From positions 2,892,501 to 2,956,500 of the forward strand of contig NZ_CP109007.1 of NCBI RefSeq assembly GCF_036226665.1: a DNA stretch of 64,000 nucleotides, given 5' to 3'. The notes beneath the pieces are model-generated. The model made no database searches and was not told where the DNA came from. It worked only from the letters and a program-made list of their open reading frames with translations. Each line of letters begins with the position of its first letter. The first letter of the stretch is position 1. This DNA comes from Streptomyces sp. NBC_00691. GTDB lineage: Bacteria > Actinomycetota > Actinomycetes > Streptomycetales > Streptomycetaceae. A program made the translations under genes and the position numbers. Of the stretch, positions 8,794 through 18,340 are shown piece after piece.

Positions 8794-10137
8794 ATGCCCG
8801 TACGTCCGCGCAGAGCAGCCGCAGCGCTCGCCGCCACCGCCTCGATAGCACTCTTCGCCTCGGCCTGTACGGGCTCCGCGAACAACACGGCCGGCGACGA
8901 CCCCAAGGCCGAGACCACGATCACCTTCTGGCACGGCTGGTCGGCGCCCGCCGAGGTCAAGGCGATCCAGAACAACATCGACCGCTTCACGAAGGCCCAC
9001 CCGAACATCAAGGTGAAGGTCGTCGGCGGCATCAACGACGCCAAGCTCGGCCAGGCCCTGCGCGCGGGCGGTTCCAACGGGCCGGACGTGGCCGCCTCCT
9101 TCACCACGTCCAACGTCGGCAAGTTCTGCCACACCGGCGCCCTCGCGGACCTGAAGCCCTTCCTCGACAAGGACAAGGTCGACCTCGACAAGACCTTCTC
9201 GAAGGTCCTCCAGAACTACACCCAGTTCGAGGGCAAGCGCTGCTCCCTGCCGCTGCTCTCCGACGCCTACGGCCTCTTCTACAACAAGGACGCCTTCCGG
9301 AAGGCCGGCCTCGACCCCGAGGCCCCGCCGAAGACCTGGTCCCAGTTCGCCGAGGTCGCCAAGAAGCTCACCAAGGCCAAGGGCGACGGCTACGAGCAGC
9401 TCGGCTTCATGCCGAACTACCTCGGCTACGAGACCGTCCCGAGCCACTACATGTCGCAGTGGGACCACAAGTACTTCGACGAGAGCGGCAAGTCGCTCCT
9501 CGGTACGGACCCCGGCTTCGCCGAGATGCTGACCTACCAGAAGTCGCTGGTCGACGGTCTGGGCGGGTTCGCGAAGCTGGACAAGGTCCGCACCACCTAC
9601 GGCGACGAGTGGGGCGCCAAGCACCCCTTCCACACCGGCCAGGTCGCCATGCAGCTGGACGGCGAGTGGCGGCTCAACTTCATCAAGGACGCCGGGGTGA
9701 AGATCGACGTCGGCGTCGCGCCGCTGCCCGTCGCCGACGACGAGGTCGCCGAGTACGGAAAGGGCTACCTCTCCGGCACGATCATCGGCATCGCGCCGCA
9801 GAGCAAGAAGCAGAACGCGGCCTGGGAACTCGTCAAGTACATGACGATGGACACCGAGGCCGTGGTGAACTTCGCCAACGAGATCGGCAACGTGCCCTCC
9901 ACCCTGGAGGCGCTGAAGTCGCCGAACCTGAAGTTCGACGCGCGCTTCAAGACCTTCCTGGACATCGCCCGGCACCCCCAGTCCACCACCTCCGACGGCG
10001 CGGTGAACGGCACCACGTACCAGGACACCTTCCAGGACTTCGCCCAGAAGTACGAGAAGGGCCAGGTCCCGGACCTGAAGAAGGGCCTCGCCGACACGGC
10101 CGCCCAGATCGACCGCGACATCGCCCAGGCGAAGTAA
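8794..10137 (+). CDS. csnE: sugar ABC transporter lipoprotein substrate-binding protein
   Basis: 447-aa extracellular binding protein of the MalE/family 1 type. The N-terminus is basic, then hydrophobic, ending FASAC with C25 as the lipidation site. The mature part begins with TITFWHGWSAPAE, a typical first strand, and contains the AMQLDGEW region of sugar binding proteins. A GGGAG ribosome site precedes ATG 8794. It is second in the csn operon, 71 bases after csnR. Ligand is inferred as chitosan (glucosamine) oligosaccharides from context only. No ATPase is encoded here; such Streptomyces importers usually share the multitask ATPase MsiK. Confidence 0.85.
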   Translation: MPVRPRRAAAALAATASIALFASACTGSANNTAGDDPKAETTITFWHGWSAPAEVKAIQNNIDRFTKAHPNIKVKVVGGINDAKLGQALRAGGSNGPDVAASFTTSNVGKFCHTGALADLKPFLDKDKVDLDKTFSKVLQNYTQFEGKRCSLPLLSDAYGLFYNKDAFRKAGLDPEAPPKTWSQFAEVAKKLTKAKGDGYEQLGFMPNYLGYETVPSHYMSQWDHKYFDESGKSLLGTDPGFAEMLTYQKSLVDGLGGFAKLDKVRTTYGDEWGAKHPFHTGQVAMQLDGEWRLNFIKDAGVKIDVGVAPLPVADDEVAEYGKGYLSGTIIGIAPQSKKQNAAWELVKYMTMDTEAVVNFANEIGNVPSTLEALKSPNLKFDARFKTFLDIARHPQSTTSDGAVNGTTYQDTFQDFAQKYEKGQVPDLKKGLADTAAQIDRDIAQAK

Positions 10138-10156
10138 GACCCGGGACCGGTATCTC

Positions 10157-11116
10157 ATGTCCGACACCCTCGCCGGGCGTCAGGCGGCACTGCGGTCGAA
10201 GCGCGTGCGCAACGCGCTTCGCACCGCGGCGTTCATGTCGCCCTGGCTGATCGGCTTCAGCGTCTTCTTCGCGTACCCGCTCGTCTCGACCGTCTACTTC
10301 TCCTTCATGAAGTACGACGGGCTCAACCCGCCGACCTGGCGGGGCCTGGAGAACTGGGACTACGTCTTCTCCGACCTGCCGAAGTTCTGGCCGGCGATGC
10401 AGAACACCCTGTGGCTCGCGGTCGTCATGGTCACCTGCCGGGTCGCGTTCGGACTCGGCATCGGCCTGCTCATCACGAAGATCAAGACGGGTGCCGGAGT
10501 CTTCCGCACCCTGTTCTACCTGCCGTACCTGGCCCCGCCGGTGGCCGCGACCCTGGCCTTCGTCTTCCTGCTCAACCCGGGCACGGGACCGGTCAACTCG
10601 CTCCTGGAGGCCGTCGGGATCCCCGCGCCCTCCTGGTTCAACGACACCGCGTGGGCCAAGCCGGCCCTGACCGTCCTCGCCGTGTGGGGCGTCGGGGACC
10701 TCATGGTCATCTTCATGGCCGCGCTGCTCGACGTACCGAAGGACCAGTACGAGGCGGCGGAGCTGGACGGCGCCTCGGCCTGGCAGCGCTTCCGCTACGT
10801 CACCCTGCCGAACATCTCGCCGATCATCCTCTTCGCGGTGGTCACCGGGATCATCGGCGCGATGCAGTACTACACCCAGCCGATCGTGGCGGCGAAGATC
10901 GCCTCGGGCGTGATGGGCGGCTCCGGCCAGACCTTCGAGCCGGGCTATCCCGACGACTCGACGCTCACGCTGCCGCAGCTGGTCTACGACCTCGGCTTCG
11001 GCCGCTTCGACTACGGCGCGGCCAGCGTCGTGGCCCTCGTCCTGTTCGCCCTCTCCATGGCCTTCACGGCGCTGCTCATGCGCCGGCGGGGCGGCCTGAT
11101 CGGCTCGGGTGACTGA
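10157..11116 (+). CDS. csnF: sugar ABC transporter permease (MalF-type)
   Basis: 319-aa inner-membrane permease. Six hydrophobic segments are visible from residue about 25 (FMSPWLIGFSVFFAYPLV) to about 305. The cytoplasmic EAA loop that contacts the ATPase reads EAAELDGASAWQRFRYVTLP (about 195-215). It follows the binding protein by 19 bases and is followed 3 bases later by the second permease, so co-translation is likely. Works with csnE and csnG as the membrane part of the importer. Confidence 0.9.
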   Translation: MSDTLAGRQAALRSKRVRNALRTAAFMSPWLIGFSVFFAYPLVSTVYFSFMKYDGLNPPTWRGLENWDYVFSDLPKFWPAMQNTLWLAVVMVTCRVAFGLGIGLLITKIKTGAGVFRTLFYLPYLAPPVAATLAFVFLLNPGTGPVNSLLEAVGIPAPSWFNDTAWAKPALTVLAVWGVGDLMVIFMAALLDVPKDQYEAAELDGASAWQRFRYVTLPNISPIILFAVVTGIIGAMQYYTQPIVAAKIASGVMGGSGQTFEPGYPDDSTLTLPQLVYDLGFGRFDYGAASVVALVLFALSMAFTALLMRRRGGLIGSGD

Positions 11117-11119
11117 TCC

Positions 11120-12016
11120 ATGACCTCCACATCGACCCTCGACCGGCCCGTCCGCCGGGTGTCCGCGGGAGCCGCCGAGAAGACGGCCCGCCGCAAGGCG
11201 CTCCTGCACTGGATCGCCGTGCACTCCCTCGGGATCGCCGCGGCCCTGTTCTTCGTGCTGCCGTTCGTCTTCGTCTTCCTGACGTCCCTGATGAGCGACC
11301 AGCAGGCACTCACGCGCGACCTCACGCCGAACTCCTGGCACTGGGACAACTACGTCCGGGTCTTCGAGACCCCGGGCTTCCTGGACTGGTGGAAGAACTC
11401 GCTGCTGTACGCCGGAGTCGGCACCGCGCTCGTCGTGGTGTCCTCGGTCCCGGTGGCGTACGCGCTCGCCAAGTTCCGCTTCCGCGGCCGCCATCTGTCG
11501 CTGCTGCTCGTCATCTCGATGATGATGCTGCCGCCGCAGGTGATCATCATCCCGATGTACCTGTTCTGGGCCAAGGAGCTGGACCTCTCCGGCACGCTCT
11601 GGCCCCTGATCATCCCGATGGCGTTCGGTGACGCCTTCGCGATCTTCCTGTTGCGGCAGTTCCTGCTGACGATCCCGAACGAGTACATCGAGGCCGCGCG
11701 CATCGACGGGTGCGGCGAACTGCGCACCCTCCTCAAGGTCGTGCTCCCGATGGCCAAGCCCGGCATCGCCGCCGTGGCCCTGTTCCAGTTCTTCTACTGC
11801 TGGAACGACTACTTCGGGCCTCAGATCTACACCTCCGAGAACCCGGCGGCGTACACGCTGAGTTACGGCCTGGAGTCCTTCAAGGGCGCGCACCACACCG
11901 ACTGGAATCTGACCATGGCCGCGACCGTCCTGGTCATGGCCCCTGTGATCCTCGTCTTCTTCTTCGCCCAGAAGGCGTTCGTCGAGGGAGTCACACTGAC
12001 CGGAGTGAAGGGCTGA
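11120..12016 (+). CDS. csnG: sugar ABC transporter permease (MalG-type)
   Basis: 298-aa permease partner of the preceding gene. Six membrane segments, with the EAA loop EAARIDGCGELRTLLKVVLP at about 194-213. The N-terminal cytoplasmic tail is about 35 residues, and the C-terminus VTLTGVKG is the standard MalG-type ending. Length and topology are normal for the family. Starts 3 bases after the csnF stop; the GH4 gene starts 8 bases after its own stop. Confidence 0.9.
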   Translation: MTSTSTLDRPVRRVSAGAAEKTARRKALLHWIAVHSLGIAAALFFVLPFVFVFLTSLMSDQQALTRDLTPNSWHWDNYVRVFETPGFLDWWKNSLLYAGVGTALVVVSSVPVAYALAKFRFRGRHLSLLLVISMMMLPPQVIIIPMYLFWAKELDLSGTLWPLIIPMAFGDAFAIFLLRQFLLTIPNEYIEAARIDGCGELRTLLKVVLPMAKPGIAAVALFQFFYCWNDYFGPQIYTSENPAAYTLSYGLESFKGAHHTDWNLTMAATVLVMAPVILVFFFAQKAFVEGVTLTGVKG

Positions 12017-12024
12017 CTCACACC

Positions 12025-13290
12025 ATGAAGCTCACTGTCGTGGGGGGCGGTTCCACCTACACCCCCGAACTGATCGACGGATTCGCGCGGCTGCGCGACA
12101 CCCTGCCCATCACCGAACTCGTCCTCGTCGACCCGGCCGCGGACCGGCTCGACCTGGTCGGCGGTCTCGCCCGGCGGATCTTCGCCAAGCAGGACCACGG
12201 GGGTCGGATCACCACCACCTCCGACCTCGACGCCGGGGTCGAGGGCGCCGACGCCGTCCTGCTCCAGCTGCGGATCGGCGGGCAGGCGGCCCGCGAACAG
12301 GACGAGACCTGGCCCCTGGAGTGCGGCTGCGTCGGCCAGGAGACCACCGGCGCCGGCGGTCTCGCCAAGGCACTGCGCACGGTCCCGGTCGTCCTGGACA
12401 TCGCGGAGCGGGTCCGGCGCGCCAACCCGGACGCCTGGATCATCGACTTCACCAACCCGGTCGGCATCGTCACGCGCGCGCTGCTCCAGGCCGGCCACAA
12501 GGCCGTCGGCCTGTGCAACGTGGCCATCGGCTTCCAGCGGAAGTTCGCCGGGCTGCTCGGCGTCGCCCCGTCCGAGGTCCATCTGGACCACGTCGGGCTC
12601 AACCACCTGACCTGGGAACGTGCCGTACGCCTCGGGGGCCCCGAGGGCGAGAACGTGCTGCCCCGGCTGCTCGCCGAGCACGGCGACACGATCGCCGACG
12701 ACCTGCGCCTGCCGCGCCCGGTCCTGGACCGGCTCGGCGTCGTCCCCTCGTACTACCTGCGCTACTTCTACGCGCACGACGAGGTCGTCCGGGAGCTCGG
12801 CAGCAAGCCCTCGCGGGCCGCCGAGGTCGCCGCGATGGAGAAGGAACTCCTGGAGATGTACGGGGACCCGGCGCTCGACGAGAAGCCGGCCCTGCTCGCC
12901 AAGCGCGGCGGCGCCTTCTACTCGGAGGCGGCCGTGGACCTGGCGGCCTCCCTCCTGGGCGGCGGCGGTTCGCCGTACCAGGTGGTCAACACCTACAACA
13001 ACGGCACGCTGCCGTTCCTGCCGGACGACGCCGTCATCGAGACGCAGGCCGCGGTCGGCGCCCACGGTGCCGCTCCGCTGCCGGTCGCCCCGCTGGACCC
13101 GCTGTACGCCGGTCTCGTCGCGAACGTCACGGCCTACGAGGACCTGGCGCTCGAAGCGGCGCTGCGCGGCGGCCGGGACCGGGTGTTCAAGGCGCTGCTC
13201 GCGCATCCGCTGGTGGGTCAGTACGCGTACGCCGACGGGCTCACCGACCGGCTGATCGCGCACAACCGGGAGCACCTCGCGTGGGCGTGA
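12025..13290 (+). CDS. csnH: GH4 family 6-phospho-beta-glycosidase
   Basis: 421-aa cytoplasmic enzyme of glycoside hydrolase family 4, which cleaves phosphorylated disaccharides by an NAD- and Mn-dependent redox-elimination route. The Rossmann motif VVGGGSTYTPEL is at residues 5-16, the metal-binding Cys in GLCNVAIG is C164 and the metal His in GLNHLTW is H194; FTNPVGI is also present. In this operon the likely substrate is a 6-phospho glucosamine oligosaccharide made by the downstream kinase. The exact substrate is inferred; annotations usually say 6-phospho-beta-glucosidase. The following gene overlaps its last ten bases. Confidence 0.88.
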   Translation: MKLTVVGGGSTYTPELIDGFARLRDTLPITELVLVDPAADRLDLVGGLARRIFAKQDHGGRITTTSDLDAGVEGADAVLLQLRIGGQAAREQDETWPLECGCVGQETTGAGGLAKALRTVPVVLDIAERVRRANPDAWIIDFTNPVGIVTRALLQAGHKAVGLCNVAIGFQRKFAGLLGVAPSEVHLDHVGLNHLTWERAVRLGGPEGENVLPRLLAEHGDTIADDLRLPRPVLDRLGVVPSYYLRYFYAHDEVVRELGSKPSRAAEVAAMEKELLEMYGDPALDEKPALLAKRGGAFYSEAAVDLAASLLGGGGSPYQVVNTYNNGTLPFLPDDAVIETQAAVGAHGAAPLPVAPLDPLYAGLVANVTAYEDLALEAALRGGRDRVFKALLAHPLVGQYAYADGLTDRLIAHNREHLAWA

Positions 13291-14270
13291 ACCTGAACGC
13301 CGTGCTCCTCGCGGTCGACGCGGGGAACAGCAAGACCGACGTCGCGGTCCTCTCCCAGGGCGGCACCGTCCTCGGAGCGGCCCGCGGCGGCGGGTTCCAG
13401 CCGCCGGTGGTGGGGGTGGAGACGGCCGTCGACACCCTGGCGGAGATCGTGGGGCGGGCCTGGGCGGAGGCCGGCGGCGCCGGGCTCCCCCCGGCGTTCG
13501 CCCATGTCACGGCCTGTCTCGCCAACGCCGACCTGCCCGTCGAGGAGACCGCCCTCCAGGCCGAACTCCTCCGCAGGGGCTGGAGCCGGTCGGTGCGGGT
13601 GCACAACGACACCTTCGCCATCCTGCGGGCCGGGCTCGACGAGCCGCGCGGTGTCGCCGTGGTGTGCGGGGCGGGCATCAACTGTGTCGGGATGACCCCG
13701 GACGGCCGGACCGCGCGCTTCCCCGCGATCGGGAAGATATCCGGGGACTGGGGCGGCGGCAGCGGCATGGCCGAGGAGGCGCTCTGGTTCGCGGCACGCG
13801 CCGAGGACGGCCGCGGCGAGCCCTCGGAGCTGGCGCGGGCGCTACCCGCGCACTTCGGCCTGGAGACGATGTACGCCCTGATCGAGGCGCTGCATCTGGG
13901 TCTCGTGCCCTCCGAGCGGCGGCACGAGCTGACGCCGGTCCTGTTCCGGGTGAGCGCGGACGGCGACCCGGTCGCGCTGTCGCTGGTGCACCGGCTCGCC
14001 GAGGAGGTCGTCGCGCTGTCCGCGGTCGCGCTCGGGCGGCTCGGCCTCCTGGAGGAGGAGGCGCCGGTGATGCTGGGCGGCAGCGTGCTCGCCGCACGGC
14101 ATCCGCAGCTGGAGGAGCGGATCCGTGAACTGCTCGCCGAGCGGGCGCCGAAGGCCGTCATCGGCTTCGTGACGGCGCCGCCGGTCCTGGGGGCGGGACT
14201 GCTCGCCCTGGACGAGGTCGCGGCAGGCCCGGAGGCGGCGGCCGGGCTGCGAGAGCACTACGGGGCCTGA
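13281..14270 (+). CDS. csnK: BadF/BadG-family sugar kinase (glucosamine or N-acetylglucosamine kinase)
   Basis: 329-aa ATP-dependent kinase of the ASKHA fold. The phosphate-1 loop is DAGNSKTDVAV (about 12-22). VVCGAGINC and the Gly-rich GDWGGGSGMAEEAL (about 155-168) form the sugar and phosphate sites. Actinobacterial glucosamine kinases of this class are encoded at the end of such csn operons, so glucosamine is the best guess. GTG 13281 has GGGAG 8 bases upstream and overlaps csnH by 10 bases; GTG 13287 would give a 4-base overlap but is too far from the ribosome site. A perfect hairpin follows and ends the operon. Confidence 0.8.
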   Translation: MGVNLNAVLLAVDAGNSKTDVAVLSQGGTVLGAARGGGFQPPVVGVETAVDTLAEIVGRAWAEAGGAGLPPAFAHVTACLANADLPVEETALQAELLRRGWSRSVRVHNDTFAILRAGLDEPRGVAVVCGAGINCVGMTPDGRTARFPAIGKISGDWGGGSGMAEEALWFAARAEDGRGEPSELARALPAHFGLETMYALIEALHLGLVPSERRHELTPVLFRVSADGDPVALSLVHRLAEEVVALSAVALGRLGLLEEEAPVMLGGSVLAARHPQLEERIRELLAERAPKAVIGFVTAPPVLGAGLLALDEVAAGPEAAAGLREHYGA

Positions 14271-14291
14271 GAAGGCCGTGGGGGTGTGGTC

Positions 14292-14326
14292 GCGGGGCGT
14301 CTCCTCTGCCGGAGGAGACGCCCCGC
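14292..14326 (+). terminator. perfect hairpin ending the csn operon
   Basis: 15-bp perfect stem, arms GCGGGGCGTCTCCTC and GAGGAGACGCCCCGC, 5-base loop. It lies 21 bases after the kinase stop, with no T-run. Confidence 0.85.
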
Positions 14327-14534
14327 AGGCATGTTCACCTGTTCGAGCGATGTCCGATACGGAACCGATCACGGCTTCGTGACGTATTCAGAGTGAGGGG
14401 ATTCGCCCGCGGATGTGCCGGGGGCATGCGGCACGATAAGAACAAGATCCAGTCAATCCCGGTGTGCGGACGGCCCCCTGCGGCCATACTGCAGGCCGGG
14501 ACCGGCCGAAGTCGGCGACCCAGGGGGAGGTCAC

Positions 14535-15962
14535 GTGACACACCCGCCGAACGCACCCGCCGCCCCGGCGGCGCGGAGCGCGGCGCAGGCGCCCGCGCGC
14601 CCGGCCGGCGTGCCCGCGCAGGCGTCGCCCGCGCCCGGCGCCGCCCCGCCCGCGGGGCGGAGCGCCTGGGCCGTGGGACGCGAGCGGCTGCGGGTCGCCA
14701 CGACGACCGAGCCGGGCCGGCTCCAGATCCTCGGGGCCGTTCTCGCACTGCTCGTCGTCGCGTTCGGGGCGGTCACCGCCCTCCAGGTCGACGACCGGAC
14801 GACCGCCGCCGACGACGTCGTCAGCCGCAGCCAGCCGCTGTCCGCCGACGCCGCCGCGATCTACCGCTCCCTCGCCGACGCGGACACCACCGCCGCCGGT
14901 GGCTTCCTCGCGGGCACCCTGGAGCCCGCGGAGTCCCGCGCGCGGTACGACCGGGACATCGCCACCGCCGCCCGACTGCTCGTCAAGGCCGCCGCGAGCA
15001 CCGACGGTTCGGGCGAATCGGCCCGCGAGATCGCCACCCTCAACGAACAGCTCCCGCGCTACACGGGCCTGATCGAGCGCGCCCGCGCCGCCAACCGGCA
15101 GGGCCTCCCGCTGGGCGGGGCCTATCTGCGGTACGCCAACCAGCAGATGACCAGCATCCTGCTGCCCGCCGCCGAGCGGCTCTACGAGGCCGAGACGGTA
15201 CGGCTCCACGAGGACGACGAGTCGGCGCGCACCTGGCCGTTGCCCGCCCTCGGCCTCGGACTGCTCACCCTCGCCGCCCTGGGCTGGGCCCAGCGCCGCA
15301 CCTACGCGCGGACGAACCGGGTCTTCAACCACGGGCTGCTCGCCGCCACCGCCGCCACGCTGACCGTGCTGCTCTGGCTGCTCGCCGCACACACCGTCGC
15401 CCGCAGCGGCCTCGACACCGCGCGTACGCACGGGCAGGAATCCCTCCAGGCCCTCAACACGGCCCGGATCGGCTCGCTCACCGCCCGCGCCAACGAGCTG
15501 CTGACCCTGGTCGCCCGGGGCGCCGTCCTCACCGAGGACGGCAGGAACGACAAGTACGAGGCGGAGTACACGTCGAGCGCGGACACCCTGACGGGCGCGC
15601 TCGCCACAGCGCGGGAGCTGGCCGACGACGACGCCGGCCGCGTCCCCGTCGACGAGGCCGCCTCCCGCACGGCCGACTGGAAGCAGCGGCACAAGGACGC
15701 CCGCGCCAAGGACGACGCCGGCGACTTCGAGGGCGCCCTCGGCCGCATCGTCGGCCCCGCGGACTCGACGGGGCAGTCCTTCGACCAGGTCGACACCGCC
15801 CTGGACCGGGCCCTGGCGCACGAACAGACCGAGTTCACCCGCTCCGCCGGGGACGCCAGGGACGCGCTGACGGCGCTGCCGCTCGGCGCGCTGGCCCTCG
15901 GGATCCTGGGCGCGGCGGGCGCCGTGCTCGGCATCAACCGCAGACTGTCGGAGTACCGGTGA
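14535..15962 (+). CDS. glnX: GlnX-like four-helix membrane sensor protein
   Basis: 475-aa membrane protein. A Pro/Ala-rich cytoplasmic head (1-45) is followed by TM1 (about 57-78, LQILGAVLALLVVAFGAV), a large extracytoplasmic helical domain, TM2 (about 237-255) and a short loop. TM3 (about 272-292), a second extracytoplasmic helical domain and TM4 at the C-terminus (about 450-470) complete it. This duplicated topology, with a GlnH-type binding protein and PknG next to it, is that of mycobacterial GlnX, which relays amino-acid binding to PknG. Start GTG 14535 has GGGAGG at 5 bases. GlnH starts 11 bases after its stop. The assignment is from topology and neighbours; sequence identity to mycobacterial GlnX is not checked. 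Confidence 0.72.
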   Translation: MTHPPNAPAAPAARSAAQAPARPAGVPAQASPAPGAAPPAGRSAWAVGRERLRVATTTEPGRLQILGAVLALLVVAFGAVTALQVDDRTTAADDVVSRSQPLSADAAAIYRSLADADTTAAGGFLAGTLEPAESRARYDRDIATAARLLVKAAASTDGSGESAREIATLNEQLPRYTGLIERARAANRQGLPLGGAYLRYANQQMTSILLPAAERLYEAETVRLHEDDESARTWPLPALGLGLLTLAALGWAQRRTYARTNRVFNHGLLAATAATLTVLLWLLAAHTVARSGLDTARTHGQESLQALNTARIGSLTARANELLTLVARGAVLTEDGRNDKYEAEYTSSADTLTGALATARELADDDAGRVPVDEAASRTADWKQRHKDARAKDDAGDFEGALGRIVGPADSTGQSFDQVDTALDRALAHEQTEFTRSAGDARDALTALPLGALALGILGAAGAVLGINRRLSEYR

Positions 15963-15973
15963 GAGGGGGCGGG

Positions 15974-17008
15974 ATGCCGAACGGCACGTACCCGCTGGCG
16001 CGGCGGACGGCGCAGCGCTTCCGGGGCTGGGGCGGGGTGGCCGCGATGGCCGTGGCCTGCGGGCTCACCGCCTCGCTCACCCTGCTCCCGCTGGCCCACA
16101 GCGGCGACGCGGCGGCCGTGCCCGGCATCGCGGGCCCGGGGCCCGGCATCGGCACCGGGGTCCAGATCAAGGCGGACACCTGCGACAAGCCCTGGGCGTC
16201 GCTCACCCCCTCGACGGAGGACGGCCCGACGATCGAGGCGATCAGGAAGCGCGGGAAGCTCGTCGTCGGCGTCGACCAGTCCAGCTACCGCTGGGGCTAC
16301 CGCAACCCGGAGACGCGCGCGCTCGAAGGCTTCGACATCGATCTGGCGCGGGCCGTCGCCAAGGACATCCTGGGCAGTCCGGACGCCGTCATCTTCCGGG
16401 CGATCCCCACGAACCAGCGGATCGCCGCCCTCGACAGCGGCAAGGTCGACCTCGTCGTGCGCACCATGACGATCAACTGCAAGCGGATCCAGCAGGTCGC
16501 CTTCTCCACCGCCTACTTCCAGGCCGGTCAGCAGGTCCTCGCGCCCAAGCTGGCCACGGACATCACCGGCTACGACACCTCGCTCAAGGGCAAGCGGGTC
16601 TGCACCGCCGAGGGGTCCACCGCCTACGAGGCCCTGGAGGAGAAGTCCTTCGGCGCGCTCTTCAAGGACGAGGCCGACGGCACCAAGGACGACAAGGACC
16701 TGCTGACCGTGCCCAACCAGCTGGACTGCCTGGCCAGGCTCCAGATGGGCGAGGTCGACGCCGTCGTCACCGACAACGCCTTGGCGGCCGGGCAGGCCGC
16801 CCAGGACCCGGCGGTCGAGCTCAAGGGCACCCCCTTCACCACCGAGTACTACGGCGTGGCCGCCAAGCTCGGCAACGACGACCTGGTCCGCCGGGTCAAC
16901 CAGGTCCTCGTGGGCTACCGCCAGGGCCCCTGGCAGCAGGCGTACAAGCACTGGCTGGAGAAGGACCTGCCCGGGATAACCGGGCCGCCCGCTCCCCTGT
17001 ACAAGTAG
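15974..17008 (+). CDS. glnH: GlnH-like amino-acid binding protein
   Basis: 344-aa extracytoplasmic solute-binding protein, family 3. Signal segment about 20-50 (MAVACGLTASLTLLPLAHSG); a Cys is present (VAC) but the lipobox is poor, so lipidation is uncertain. The binding domain starts RGKLVVGVDQSSYRWGYRN and continues EGFDIDLARAVAKDILG, the classic family 3 pattern for Asp/Glu/Gln. There is no permease or ATPase gene beside it, which argues for sensing rather than transport, as for mycobacterial GlnH. ATG 15974 has a purine-rich site (GAGAGGGGG); an in-frame GTG at 15959 overlapping the glnX stop is the alternative start. Confidence 0.8.
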   Translation: MPNGTYPLARRTAQRFRGWGGVAAMAVACGLTASLTLLPLAHSGDAAAVPGIAGPGPGIGTGVQIKADTCDKPWASLTPSTEDGPTIEAIRKRGKLVVGVDQSSYRWGYRNPETRALEGFDIDLARAVAKDILGSPDAVIFRAIPTNQRIAALDSGKVDLVVRTMTINCKRIQQVAFSTAYFQAGQQVLAPKLATDITGYDTSLKGKRVCTAEGSTAYEALEEKSFGALFKDEADGTKDDKDLLTVPNQLDCLARLQMGEVDAVVTDNALAAGQAAQDPAVELKGTPFTTEYYGVAAKLGNDDLVRRVNQVLVGYRQGPWQQAYKHWLEKDLPGITGPPAPLYK

Positions 17009-17062
17009 CGCCGGGCAGCCCCCGCACGACCAGCCCCGTACACGGAGAGGAAGAGGTGATCG

Positions 17063-18340
17063 ATGGGCGTCACGGAACCCCCCGGTCCGGTGATGGACCG
17101 GGACGAGGTGGACCGTGCGCTGGCGCGCCTCGGAGCCGAGCACAAGGCGGTCGAGGACTCGCTCCTCGCACTCCAGGACCACGCGGGCCGCAGGCTGCTC
17201 GAAGGGGCGGAGCTGACCGGCACGACCCGGGACCGCTGGGTGGCGACCGAGCGGACCATCACCCTGCTCTGGACCTGCTTCGACGTGTACACCCGCGCCC
17301 TGCGGGACGCCCGTGAGGTGCGCGACCGGCGCCGCTGGCCCGGCCGTGAGGAGCTCGTCGAGCTGACCGACCGGCTGCGCGGCGAGAGCGTCCATGTGGC
17401 GGGCGGGGCGGGTGAACAGGGTCTGCTCACCGAGCGGTTCACCCTGGAGGGCCTGGTCCGGCGGATGAACGGGCTCTACGCGTCCTCGCTGGACGTGGTG
17501 GTGACCGCCGACGCGGTCTGGTCGGCGCTGCCCGCCCGGATAGACCTCCTCGCCGCCGAGCTGGGGCGGACGCGCTCGCTCGCCCACTCGGTCGGCGTGC
17601 GGCCCGGGGAGCACCCGGCGGGCGACGAGCTGGAGGACATCACCACCGAGCTGACCGCGCTGCGTTCCCAGGTCGTCACCGACCCGCTGGCCTTCTGGCG
17701 GCCGGCGGCGGGGAGTTCGGCGCCCGGCGGCGGCCGCCCCGACACCGGGCGGTACGACCGGGCGGCGCTGGCCCTGGAGGACATCCGGCGGGAGATCGAG
17801 GCGGTGCTCGCGGTCCGGCAGGACTCCGAGGACCGGCTGCTCCGGCTGCGGGACGTGCTGTCGCGGGCGGACCGTACGCTCGCCGAGGCGCGGGCCGCGC
17901 GCGGCGAGGTCCTGGCGAAGATCGCCGCCTCCGAGGTGCCGGCCGTGAGCGGGCCGCCGATCGTGCTGCAGGAGCGGCTCGTGGTGGCCGCCGAGTACCG
18001 CAGGCACGCCCAGTGGCACCGGCTCTCCCCGCTCCTGGAGTCCCTGGAGCGGGACGCGGAGGACGAACTGCTGCGGGCCCGGGAGTCGCTGACCGCGGTC
18101 ACGGCCCCGCTCGCGGTCCGGGCCGAGCTGCGCGGCAGGCTCGACGCGTACAAGGCGAAGGTGGCGCGGCTCGGCGCGGCGGAGGACCCGCTGCTCGTGG
18201 AGCGGTACGACGCGGCCCGCCGGATGCTGTGGAGCGCGCCCTGCGATCTGCGGGTCGCGGAACAGGCCGTCCTGCGCTACCAGCAGGCGGCGGCGGACGT
18301 ACTGTCCGGCCCGAGAGACGCGGGAGGACGACAGTGGTGA
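17063..18340 (+). CDS. conserved coiled-coil protein of unknown function between glnH and pknG
   Basis: 425-aa soluble protein, mostly charged helix. No signal peptide, membrane segment or catalytic motif is visible. Long Leu/Ala/Arg/Glu heptad-like stretches occupy about 55-130 and 235-400; a short Gly/Pro break (SSAPGGGRPD) is at about 217-228. GAGG lies 6 bases before ATG 17063. It sits 54 bases after glnH and its stop is 13 bases before the kinase start, so it is part of the sensing-kinase operon. I do not recognise a named domain. From position it may be a scaffold or adaptor linking the membrane sensor with the kinase. Confidence 0.8.
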   Translation: MGVTEPPGPVMDRDEVDRALARLGAEHKAVEDSLLALQDHAGRRLLEGAELTGTTRDRWVATERTITLLWTCFDVYTRALRDAREVRDRRRWPGREELVELTDRLRGESVHVAGGAGEQGLLTERFTLEGLVRRMNGLYASSLDVVVTADAVWSALPARIDLLAAELGRTRSLAHSVGVRPGEHPAGDELEDITTELTALRSQVVTDPLAFWRPAAGSSAPGGGRPDTGRYDRAALALEDIRREIEAVLAVRQDSEDRLLRLRDVLSRADRTLAEARAARGEVLAKIAASEVPAVSGPPIVLQERLVVAAEYRRHAQWHRLSPLLESLERDAEDELLRARESLTAVTAPLAVRAELRGRLDAYKAKVARLGAAEDPLLVERYDAARRMLWSAPCDLRVAEQAVLRYQQAAADVLSGPRDAGGRQW

